A stretch of DNA of 64,000 nucleotides from Stenocarpella maydis (Eukaryota > Ascomycota > Sordariomycetes > Diaporthales > Diaporthaceae). Position numbers and translations under genes: made by a program. The notes below the pieces were generated by a model, which saw nothing but the letters and a program-made list of their open reading frames with translations, did no database searches and had not been told where the DNA came from. The stretch is taken from contig NQMI01000024.1 in NCBI GenBank assembly GCA_002270565.1, forward strand, positions 124,001-188,000, in the 5' to 3' direction. Below are positions 43,882 to 54,461 of the stretch, piece after piece; the first letter of the stretch is position 1, and the number at the start of each line of letters is the position of its first letter.

Positions 43882-44836
43882 GATGTGGATATGAAAATGG
43901 CTTGGCTACTGAGTGGTGTGTGGCCTGCTTGCGATCTCACAAGAAGGAATGGAAGAATTGGGCACAGGTGTCTTTTTATAGTTAATGCTGAGGGTCACGA
44001 TCTAAGCGGCGGGGTAAGTGAGCAGTTAGTTGACTGGATACCATGCTTAGAAACCAGCTTCCTTGCAGCATCAGTAATGCCAAGTAAGCCGTGGGCCAGC
44101 CTAAATTGATACATTGCACACTGGCTCTACCCATGATGTCCCTCAACACAGGCTTCAATGTTACTTACATCTCTGGATGTTACGTCTCCACAAATAACAA
44201 GTGGGGGCACACAATGGGTCACACACAAGACGCAGTGCTCCTTTCCATTAATTCAAGTTCATAAAGATGCATTTGCTGATGACAGCGTCTATCTACCTAC
44301 TTTACAAGCCTTTTTTTTTTTTTCCCATTTTCCATTCGAGTGGTGTGCCAGAAATCAACCCACAGCTCGATTCCATCCGTCATGAGTAGCAGGTTATGCC
44401 TTAGAGAAAAAAAAAAGGACCACTCCTTCCATATAGCAGAGACCATGTGTTTTGATATGGAGCTGACGAAGACTTTTCGGGGGGACTCGGCCGCATCCTA
44501 AATCTGATGGATGCTGATGATGTGACTCACCCACCAGGTATTTGTCGCATACTCTCTGTCCAACTTTTGGCTGGATGTGATCGACCTCAACCAAATTTGT
44601 AGTCTCGAAGAGGAAACAGTGCCAATTACCGCAGCTGAGGGCGAAAAATTGGCTCGGAATACAGCGTGGACACTGTGACCACATCTGGGATAGCGTCATC
44701 TCGAATCTGTGATGACTACCCAGCAACCGCATGAATAGTAATGGCGATGGGTTTCTGCGGTTCAGCTTTTGGGGCAGTGACGGCCCTGCCAAAGACTGGC
44801 CAACACCCATGGAGCGGGCCTTGTCGCATTGGGCGC
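43882..44836. other. Intergenic region
   Basis: No supportable gene is seen. A minus-strand frame (44394-44840) directly after the ankyrin stop has no motifs and is not called. Confidence 0.5.
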
Positions 44837-46245
44837 TCACAGGTCTAGCTGGGCGACCTCGTGGTCACGCGTGAGCCTGTCTATTTCCCGTGCGAGAGCT
44901 GCGCCGGCCACACCAGTCATGGCACTGCGGAAGTCGTGCGTCGTCCAACGCCCTCCAGAACTCCGCTCAAGATCGAAATTGGCGTTGGCACCGAGCTTCA
45001 AGAGCCTCAGGGCGAGGGACCAGTCGTCCTGCGCGCAGGCCATGGAGAAGAGGGTCCACTTGTTCCCATCGACCTCGTACTCCAGGTTGACGTAGGCGCC
45101 GTACTGCAGCGCGAGGTTGACAAGACATGTCTTGTCAGACTTCAGGGCGCTGCTTGCGTCCAGCTCTGCCGAGGTCTTCGTTGACTGCACGCAGTAGGCG
45201 ATGTGCAAAGGTGTGATTCCGTGTCGGCCTGGGGCGTTGATGTGGACCATGTCGGTGGCGCCGAGGCGGTCCATCAGGGACTCGATCACCGACACGCGCC
45301 TGTGCATGAAGGCTGTGTGGAGCGCGGAACAGGGACCGTCCTTGGGGCGGCACACCTGGCGGGTATCGGCGCCATGGGCGACAAGCAGGCCGACGATCTC
45401 GTCGTGGCCGTGCTCGATGGCAAGGTGGAGGGGTGTCCAGTGCGGCTGGTTCATGGGCCGGCGGGAGGCCTGGTGCGGGACCCGCCACATGCCCTTCGAC
45501 AGGTGAGGCTCGTTGTCACAGCCGCACAGGTCTTTCGCTGGGACATTTGGGTCAGCGCCGGCTCTGAGGAGCCACTTGACAGCCTTGACGCGGCCTTTTC
45601 TGACGGCCAGGGCCAGTGGGGTGAATCTGAACTGGGAGTGTGTCACTCTCATTCTCAACTGTACTGGAGCCACATTGTGGGTGCCAGTTGGAACGGGATT
45701 TGCAGGTGGATTTGCAGGTGCGCCGGCTGGAAGGGCGGCAGGCGGCAGGAGCCCACCCGTGACATGAAGGGGCATTGAGAATATTGATGACCAGATGGCA
45801 CTCAAGGGAAGGAGAACTGGCGGGCCACCCTCATAAGCGTACCAACGGCGTAGACGCCTGGCCCATTGGTAGGACTTCAATCGGTGCAGATGTGTGGATG
45901 CTTCCACGCTGTTGATGTCGGCACCATATCGAACCAGCATAGCCATGGTATTGGTGTTGTCCTGCAGGACAGCCCAAAGTACTATGGAAGCAGAAGTGTC
46001 AGTGGCCATGAACCAGACGAGGGATTGTCAGTGTGTTGGGGCGGTAGGCCAAATCAAGTCTTACAGGCAGATGCGTGCTCCTCTTTGATGTTCTTGTTGT
46101 AAAGGGCGGAGAGCGCCAGGTTCGTGTAGCGCGAGTTTGTCAGAGCCAAACGGAAGAGGTCTCGGGACAACAGGCCGGGGCTCTCAGCGACTTGGAGGAA
46201 GAGCTCAGCTGGCAGCCTTGCCAGGTCGTCGTTGTTCTTCACCAT
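44837..46245 (-). CDS. F-box protein with ankyrin repeats
   Basis: Two exons (46065-46245 and 44837-45981; intron 45982-46064) encode about 441 residues. The first exon carries an F-box-like helix set (LARLPAELFLQVAESPGLL followed by LALTNSRYTNLALSALYNKN). The splice leads directly into an ankyrin repeat (LLWAVLQDNTNTMAMLVRYG). Further ankyrin repeats are visible as TPLALAVRKGRVKAVKWLLR, TPLHLAIEHGHDEIVGLLVA, SALHTAFMHRRVSVIESLMD, TPLHIAYCVQ...LVNLALQYG and TLFSMACAQDDWSLALRLLK. The architecture fits substrate receptors of SCF ubiquitin ligases, which are expanded in ascomycetes. An in-frame ATG at 46344 would add 33 residues and cannot be excluded; 46245 is preferred because it directly precedes the F-box. 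Confidence 0.9.
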
Positions 46246-47648
46246 GACTGCAACTGGTTTGGCGATGACGGCCAAGAGGTCGCGGTCGGTTGTTTGGGCT
46301 TGAGGACTGGGCGCGTGTTTCGTGTGTCGCGAGAGCGTGCCCACGACGGAAAGGGGAAGGGTGCCTCTTGGGAGGTTATCGTAGGGTGGGTTGTCGCAGG
46401 AGGGAAGACGGCGATACTGGAGGAAGGTGAAACGAAGCCACAGAAGGGAGTCCCACCAGCTGGTGAAGCTGGCCTTAGGCGACTGGTTTCACAAACGGTA
46501 AGTGATGATTGACGGACAGGCCGACAGGCCAATGTGATGAATCAAGACAAGCTGAAGGAATCGACTTATCCCCCAAGATGTGGGTGAATGTAAAGATCTG
46601 AATACTGTTCAATGTTTGTATGCTCAGCTGGAGAGGAGTGGCTTCCCAAGGCCAAAGACTGGAGAGAAGGGCAATTAGAAGGGGGTCGAGGCTGCAATGG
46701 AAATAAATCTAGACTGCATGACAATAGTTGCTGGGTTTGTTCCTAGGGGAAGGCTCACAGGCAGAGACGGAGCTACCTAGCGTAGTGAACCTAGCTTCGT
46801 TTTTAATCCGGTCATCATTCCTTTTCTTTTTTTTTTTTTTAAAAAAAAAAAAAAAAGAAGATACTGCAACCCCTTCATACAGTTACAAATGCTGAAAGAT
46901 CTAGCGTTTGATAAGAAATATAATACTGATAACAATAAATTTCAAAACACAACAGCCACTTGTAAAATAGTGATAGGTTCGTGATGAGGCCAGTTGAGAC
47001 CGACTTCAAGCCGCACATAGACTGGCGTCAAGTAGGCACTTGGAAATGGATTCCAAGCCTGCCCCCTTAAACTTTGTTTACTGCTTTATCCCGATGACTG
47101 CCTAGCCATGTGGCCAGCCACCTTACAGTATCAAACTGGACCAGGTCACACTTATCCATCTATTTGTGTTCTCCAGCATCACAATTCTCTCCCGGTTACT
47201 CCAATATCTGACACAGAATACAACAGGGGTACATAAGTTCTGTATTCCCTGTGTATCTGAGGGCCTGCTATGCCTTGGAAGCCAGGTTAAGATTGAGTGG
47301 CCCATCACAACATTCACACGGTGGTACTACAAGACACTACCTCATATAAGGGAACGGCTTAGGAGCTAAGCTCTTTGACCTCATTGCTATCTGAGAGAAC
47401 ATTACCTAAGCGGTAAATGCGGCAGATGATCAGTTTCTAGGCCCAGGAGTCTCCTTTGCCCTACTGCTTCATTAACCAAGTCCTAATAAATCTGTGCCTA
47501 CAGTTCAATCTCAGCCAGAAATAACTCGCAAACGCCGACCAGAAACGGAATACAGTATTTGCCATTTATACTTTGTCACAGACTACGATAAGATGCTCGC
47601 TGGCACGCTGACTTTGCCCCTGTCAGAATCTTGTGTTGTCACTGCTGC
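46246..47648. other. Intergenic region with T14A16 palindrome
   Basis: No gene is seen. A perfect homopolymer palindrome, 14 T followed by 16 A, lies at 46827-46856. The sequence from 46860 on is AT-leaning but not stop-dense like the right arm. Confidence 0.55.
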
Positions 47649-48829
47649 TTAAGGAAAATCGTATGACGCCTCCCTGTGCTTGACCATGTCTTGAAGGAGC
47701 AACTCTCTGTCCTCGGAAATTTTCGTCTTGCGGATGAACGCCGGTGTTGGATACACTGATCCCTGAGAGGAGGAAGATACCACACGGAAGTACTCAATCC
47801 CATCTCCATCCTGACCTGGGTTGGCGGTCTGATACGCAAGAGCCCGGAGAATGTGACGAAGACCTGCCGCAATGGCTGCGCCAAGAGTTGGACCGATGAT
47901 GTAGATCCAAAACTCCGAGACATAATTGTTGTTGACAACTGCGGGGCCGAGACTGCGTGCTGGGTTGACGGAAGCCCCGCTGACATTAATGCCTGTGCGA
48001 TTCACGCTATCAGCCTCGACCGAGCTTGAGGACTACGAATGATTACATACCGACAAGGTGGATGATTGTGAGAGCAATGCCAATGGTGAGAGGCGCCATA
48101 AATGTGGTGCGGCTCTTCTCCACGGCCAGCATCAGAATGGTCATCATCAACTGAGCGGTCAGGAAAATCTCCATCAAGAAGCCGCCGCCCGTGCTGACAC
48201 CCTCACCGACAGAATTTTCGGCTTGGAGCGGCCCGGGAAGAATAGCAGATACCAAGCCGGCGGCCGTGATGCCTCCGAGGAACTGAGCCGGGATCACACA
48301 GACGAGGCGGACCCAGTTGAACGCACCTGAGAGCCATAGGCCAAGTGCAATCTGCTTTTGCCATTAGCAACGGGAGCCCAACCCCCGGGCCCGGGAAGGC
48401 TCCCCCCGCAAGAGTATCACTGACCGATGGATTAAACATGCCGCCGCAGACCCTGTACCAGACCCAAGCATTGGCGGCAAGGCTCAAGCCAAACACGGCG
48501 GATATGTACAGGATCTGTAGCAGGCTGGGGCCTGGAGGCGCGCCAGCCGCACCGATAGCGGCTCGCAGGGTGATGTCCTCCTTCTCGTTCGCCGTCTGCG
48601 CCGCGATGTACCCAAAGAAGAGAAACATGGTCGTGCCGAGGTATTCCCCGATTATGGCGACGATATGGCCCCTCGTGGTGTCGCTCAGCGCCGCAAAGAC
48701 ATTAGCCGGCCTCTGGCCCCCGCCGCGCAGCCCAGTCGGCTCCAGCATCGCGGGCTGCTTGACGATGAATTGGGGGTTCGCGCCGTCTCCCGCCCTGTGC
48801 GTCTCGATGTGGGCTCTAGGGATGGACAT
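47649..48829 (-). CDS. Aquaporin (MIP family channel)
   Basis: A water/solute channel with three exons (48425-48829, 48051-48351, 47649-47992) and about 349 residues. The N-terminus is a hydrophilic tail of about 60 residues. The first helix is [20 protein letters not shown], and the first half-helix motif reads [16 protein letters not shown], with NPS instead of the canonical NPA. The second motif, [14 protein letters not shown], is canonical. Aromatic/arginine filter residues follow the second motif as usual. Six helices are readable. The C-terminus is cytosolic and ends REASYDFP. The start at 48829 is chosen because the upstream in-frame ATG (48916) precedes a possible splice donor and unconserved sequence. 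The two introns (48352-48424 and 47993-48050) have GT-AG ends. Confidence 0.93.
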
Positions 48830-50650
48830 CCTTGTGTAGCTGTGGCCCGGAGGACTTACTTTGAAGAGAATGGACCCGGACGATGAGAGGCCCTGTATCC
48901 GAATTTTGACAGACATTGCGATTCTGTCGACTGGTTTATAGAAATTTCACCAGGCCTTTTTCTTTATACGCTTTTCTCTCCGATGAAGAGTCATCGCCTA
49001 ATTGAGGATCAAACGAATTCTACACTCCTAAAAAAGCCAACCCGGCCAAGAGGGCGTGTTAGCCGAGGAATTTTGCTTTCAGGACCCCATGGCTCAGACG
49101 TGAGTTTCGACATTCGTCAGCAGCGCATATCTGCATCCTTCGCCAATCCGTCTGAGCTCTTGACATGATGTGATCTCGCTCCCGTCGTCCGAGATGGGAG
49201 GTGTGGGGAAATTTCTCGCAGAAAAGCTACATTTCCTAATCCTCCTAGGCGAAGGGATGAAACCAGGTCGGAATCGCTCGCCGAGTGATCTACTATGCGA
49301 CGCCGTTATGCAAAACGACTTTGGGCTCAATGAAAAGGCTGACCTCTCCCTTCTTGGCTGCAGAAACTCGGGCCCAGAGTGTCAGTGTCGTGCATTGGCG
49401 GCCGTTGTGTGCAGCCTGAAGCTAAACACGCGCGCGCGCACAGATGCGAGCAGCCGCCTGAGGTACTTTGGTCATCCCTGTTGAGCTGACCCAAGCCTTC
49501 CGGAGAAAAATTAAGTTTCAGGGCGGCATATTGGCAGACTCCAGCGGACCAAGTTCGTGCTAATTTTCCCGGTTGTAAGATCTACAGTGCCCGAATAACT
49601 CAATTCTGAACCTTGCTAAAGGGAACCCTCTCTTCTCCGTGTGTACCTAACCAAGTACCCCGGTATGAAGCATCGAGATTTCGAACACAAGCGTATTGGC
49701 AGGTGAAGATAGTCCCAGGTGCCTTCAAAGTCCAGATTCTATCATCATTGATGGTATTACTGGAAGTGTGGTACTTCAAGTTAACCCTAGCGTCTCCGCG
49801 TATGACCAGGTACTGCTGTGTAGAATAAGAATGGCGTGATTTTAGAAGAAGGGATAGAGACATGAAATGTGGCCCTCGCGTATTTTTCAATTGAATTTAA
49901 AATTATTTAGTACGCTGGTTGGCCCATCTTCATAGCCATAATCTTGAGCCTCGACATGGAATATAAATGATACTTAGGCGCGTCAAAAATCCTGACTTAA
50001 GTACTCCTCATTCAAAGTTGCCGAGAAGCTTCGCCCAGTCTGAAGCATGCATATTTCATCCACGTGTAATTATCTGCCCGTTTCTTGGTTGCGTACAATA
50101 TACCAGGGGACAATTCGGTGCGAGCTGCACCCATGCAAAACAAGCACTTGGTTGCCTGCACCAATTCCAGACCTCACCGTTATATCAAGAAGTATTCCAA
50201 TCTCCATCGACACATGGAACCACCAGAGGTACCGGCCCCGATTCGAGCGTAATCCTGAAACATTCTCATATACACTTGGACCCATCTGCCTCGGGATAGG
50301 CTTGTGCCGGAGCTGTTGAAGGATAGCAAAGAGGGGATCTGCTACGCATGTTAGCATTGAAGGGAGATATTCCTAGACCGGAGAAACGATGATTAGATCA
50401 AGACTATTTACAATTCTCAGCTGCTCTGGCAAGTTCCTGTTTCCAGTCGAGGTATATGATTCCGCCAGAGTTGATACCGTTGCTTAGTGCAATCAACACG
50501 TAGTAGACAACCTGCTCCTTAGGACTAGTCCAACTCATCCAGAATATATATAGATCAAGAACAAAAATTGCATTTGGTTGCGGCTTAGTCCTTGTGGGTA
50601 GCGATAAGTCTTGCATCAAGCTGAGCGCGTCAGGATCCCTCGCTTCTTGA
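48830..50650. other. Intergenic region
   Basis: No gene is supported on either strand. The only notable feature is a short alternating CGCGCGCGCA stretch near 49431. Confidence 0.5.
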
Positions 50651-51716
50651 TCATGCGAAGTCTAACCTCCATATGTCCCCCAGCCGTGAATTGTTCTCCG
50701 CAAGACCGCCGTGCATCATGACAGAATTAGCATCAATCCCTCCGACGGTATTAGCATTAAACCAACCCCTTGGAGCAGGGCTATCTCCCGTCGTCTCGAT
50801 CTTTGCCCAGTTCTGACCATCGACATCGAAGGCCCACACGTCAGAAAGCATCTTTCCAGCACCGGCATGGCCAAGAGAACTAGGATCGCATTCCCCGAAC
50901 ATGGTTACGAGGTAAATCTTCCCCATGAACGTCACGGGAACAAGCGTAGACACGCTCCGAGGCCCGGGTCCGCTCCTCCCGTCAGGACTGAATGAGAAAG
51001 ACAACCATTTATTCGCGGCCAGGTCGTACGTGTCAACAAAGCCCCCCTGCTCAGTCTTCCCGTCAAATCCATTTATTCTGTAAAGCTTGCCGCCAGCGTA
51101 TACTATGCTGGTTCCGCCCCTTGCGGGCTCCGGCGCCGACGGGAGCTCGCTCCACGTCCGCGAGTCGAGGCTGAAGGACCACAGGTCCCGCAAGCGGCCG
51201 TCCTTGGGACACCCAGCATGGACAAAGAGAAGATCGGACCCATCTGAAGCAATTGCATGGTAGCTGCGGCCTGAAGGGAAGGGCTTCTCCGGATCCGCAG
51301 GCTTGAGAAGCTGCCAACTCGTCTTTGACGGGGTGTAGCGCCAGACGGCGCCGTTCTCCTCGATAGGTGATATTGTGATACCGCCACGGCCCAAGAACAT
51401 GTAGATAGAGTCCTTGATTACGGCGCTGGCTGACCCGACACGTGGTGTAGGGGCTTCCGGTGGTGCGTTGAGTGTTGAGAGCTTGGCTGAATCTTTAGCG
51501 GTCAGCTGGAATCATGAGACTAGAGGTGGTGGGTGAGTCCATGCCTGTAGATGCACCGAGACTGATCACGTCCAGTTGATTGTCGACTGGTTGCCGCGGC
51601 ACTACTTCGCCACCGAATATGAGAATTTTGGAACCTGAGACTGAAAGACACTGTGAAGAGCGCTGGAGGCGCGCACTCTGGGCGAGCAGTGTCCAAGTTG
51701 CCGATAATTTCGTCAT
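50651..51716 (-). CDS. Kelch-repeat beta-propeller protein
   Basis: Two exons (51557-51716 and 50651-51492; 64-bp intron 51493-51556 with a CTGAC branch-like site near its end) give about 333 residues. Kelch blades are visible as SGSKILIFGGEVVPRQP, KDSIYMFLGRGG, LFVHAGCPKDGRLRDLWSFS, GGKLYRINGFDGKTEQGGFV, GKIYLVTMFGECDPS...SDVWAFD and MMHGGLAENNSRLGDIWRLD. The start MTKLSATWTLLAQSARLQRS resembles small fungal kelch proteins related to plant nitrile-specifier proteins, some of which occur in metabolite gene clusters. No catalytic residues can be named. It is a neighbour of a Zn2Cys6 regulator on the same strand, but nothing else suggests a pathway. Confidence 0.85.
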
Positions 51717-52188
51717 GGCCGCTGAGGAAACGTTTGAGACTTGATGTACGACGGATGATGCGTGGTAATGGTTTTTGATTCAGGTCAAAGGCAGCACTCT
51801 GCCTCTCTATATATCCTTACTTAGGTATTAAGGAACCAGTTAACACAATGCACATGACGGTGGAGGAGCACTCGCCGCTTAGTAACCCCTGAAGCGCTCG
51901 ATCGGAGTTGAACCCTACCTCCGCTTAGTCATTGGGTATGATTCTCTCCTGATATTTCTGGTGTATTCAATCCTCAGTGCGGATCATATAATTCCTTCTT
52001 CTTTGGAAAGCAGTGCTGGAGCCTCGATTTGGGACCTTAGCCTGCATACTCGTAAGTACTCACGGCTCTGGGGACCTAGGTATCTTGATCACAAGATGTA
52101 GAAAACAATGACCTGGTCAAGATGATTTGACCCCGGCCCCGTCATGAGAAGAAAGTTTCGCAATTATGTTACCAGATACCTAGGTGGC
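51717..52188. other. Intergenic region
   Basis: Short spacer with ACCTAGGTA at 52074-52082 and TACCTAGGT at 52177-52185. No gene is seen. Confidence 0.5.
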
Positions 52189-54461
52189 TTAGATTGGGTG
52201 ATCTGCCTCCTCTCTTCCAGCCTTCCTGATTGCACAAGTTCCTAGAAACACGAGTTCCATTATAATTGAGTTTGTGTCTTTGATGCATACAACCTCGCTG
52301 GGAATGAGTGAACTGTTTGGAATAAACCGAATAAGATTGCTGGTCGACAAGAGGAGTTCCAAATCCTGCTGTCCTTGCTCATTGAGGGGGTGTACAAGGA
52401 TGTTAAGTACGAGGGTAATTGCAGCTGGCGTAACGTAATGCACAACTGGCCTGCAAGTCACCTTCATGTGAGTATTGGAGAAACGATAAAAGTGACAGTG
52501 GTATGCCCATGGCAAGTTTCCATGCGAAACAGAATAGCTAAGACGGGCACGTACCAGAAAGCGTCCTTCGAAAGTGCATTGATCATGGCTTTCAAGCACT
52601 CGAGAATCGAGCGGCTAGCCTCTAGAGATATGTCGACGCTGGAATGGATCAACTGTGGCGATCCTCTGCCATATCATTAATTTCCGTGCTGGCCAATTTG
52701 AATCGTCTTACAGCCATGTGCATAACGACCATGAAGTATAGATATTCAAGTTGAAGGTGAACATAGCGCATGTCCTTCGCGCTTGACCCTAGCGTGTTGA
52801 AAAAGGCAGACGAGAGGAGAGCGGGACGTCGTGGCGACCGGATAGACAACCGCCAGTTCTCAATTTCGTCATCCAGGTGCCGAATGTTTAGGAGTACTTG
52901 GCTGTCAAAGTCTTTAAGTGCTCGTGGTGAGTATAAAAGTCGACACACCCTTTCCTTGATTTGCGCTAACCGATTATCTCTAGGAAAGGGTGATACCGTA
53001 CAAACTCTTTCATTTTCGTCGGTCTCAGAAGAAGTTGTGCCACTTTCGAGGCCCAAGATGCGGTTGTTCAGACAGTCCTGAGGTAATGAAAGGTCACAGA
53101 ACTCGTCACTGAGCAGGGGAGGGACACCGGTATGCAGCGAGAGGTCTTTATCCGATGTGTAGCAAAGCCAAAAAAGCATGCGGCCATGACAGCTTCGTAG
53201 TTGATCTGGACAATGTGTGGAGATATCATGATCCGGGGGAACATGCGTATGGTATCCCGGCGCACAGACTGTCCTGCAGGCGGTGGAGTGGTAAAACGAC
53301 GCATCTTGCCAATTACCAGTCAAAAGGCAGTGCGTTTGCTTTGGAATGATTGTTAACAGCTGCACTGATGATAAGACAAGAACCCGGGAGCTTGGGCTAG
53401 GCTATCATACCAATATGAGTAGTGTAATGAGAGTTTCCAGGCTCATATAGCCAGGAATGAGTGATAGTAGACGCTGCGCCTTGATGGCAAACTTTTCTGA
53501 GTCCGGTGGTGATGGACTGCCGCCTGGTATTCCTGTACGTCGTGCGATGGAAAGAGCAGCCAGAACACAAGCTCTGGCGGCAATGTGTGTGGGTGACGAC
53601 AAAGGATTATCAAGAACGTCGTATGCTGTATCGAGCGTTATCTCGAACAAGACAGGATCAATGATGGGGAACACACGTAGAGCGTGCTTGCTGAACAATG
53701 GCTCCAGGAAATTTCTGGCTGTGGTTTTGTCTATCAGGTCGAGAAGGCCTAGGTCGGATTCATCAAGATGCGAGACTGAAAGTAATGTTAGCCTGTATGT
53801 GAGAATCCGGAATTCACTCCATTTGACCTGCTGCCCGGTCTGTGATGAAACCCATCGCTGGCCTTGATCGAAAAATATTGACACACCGTTGGAGAGCCAA
53901 TGTGGGCCAAAATACTTTGCGGCAGAAGGCAGCGTCTCAGGCGACACGGGGAAGTGGCGGGAAATCCTCACCTGGGAGTCAACTGCTGTGGGAGTGGTTT
54001 GGGTACTTTCAGAACCTTTTGAGGCCGCTGTTCTCCTAGATGATGCCACCAGTGATTGAGACGGGTAACAGCCTGAGTGAGACGCGTTAGGCTGCGGTAC
54101 AGTGCCTTCAAGCTGTGCGACACGACTCCGAAGCCTCCGGACTTCACTTGACTGAACCCTAAGAAAGTTTACGTTAGAGCAATGGACTCGCTATCCGAGG
54201 GATTGCAACCGCGTAGTCACTCAAATCAACACATTTAATTATCAAGATAACGAACCTGTTCATCCATTTTCGTGACGGCCACGTCCTAAGGAACGTGCAC
54301 TCAAGACTCTGATGATGGCACCAATTGCACGGGGTTCCTTGTACGGTAATAACGCACTCTATCTGGGCAAGGTCAGAGACATCCAGTAAGCCATATCTCT
54401 GAATTAGCTCAAGACTTGCCTTTCGCCGATAGCACGCATCACACGCTCTTTTCTGTGGCAT
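52189..54461 (-). CDS. Zn2Cys6 transcription factor, likely frameshifted
   Basis: The start at 54461 (MPQKRACDACYRRK) is followed by an intron with GC-AG ends (54363-54419, donor AAG/GCAAGT). Splicing completes the cluster C-x2-C-x6-C-x8-C-x2-C-x6-C (ending HHQSLECTF). A second intron (54159-54255) joins to a coiled-coil linker (VRRLRSRVAQLEG). The Fungal_trans region follows: NFLEPLFSKHALRVFPIIDP, LETLITLLIL, SFYHSTACRTV, FWLCYTSDKDLSLHTGVPP and LSDEFCDLSLP. After NDMAED (about 52660) the frame hits a stop while family-like sequence (LIHSSVDISLEASRSILECL) continues in another frame without room for an intron, so one base seems lost. The C-terminus resumes in LVLNILVHPLNEQGQQDLEL and ends at 52189. 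It may be a pseudogene or contain a sequence error. Confidence 0.78.

Noticed and set aside
44394..44840. 148-codon minus-strand frame after the ankyrin gene
   Set aside because: No recognisable domain, low protein-like character and overlap with the ankyrin stop region.
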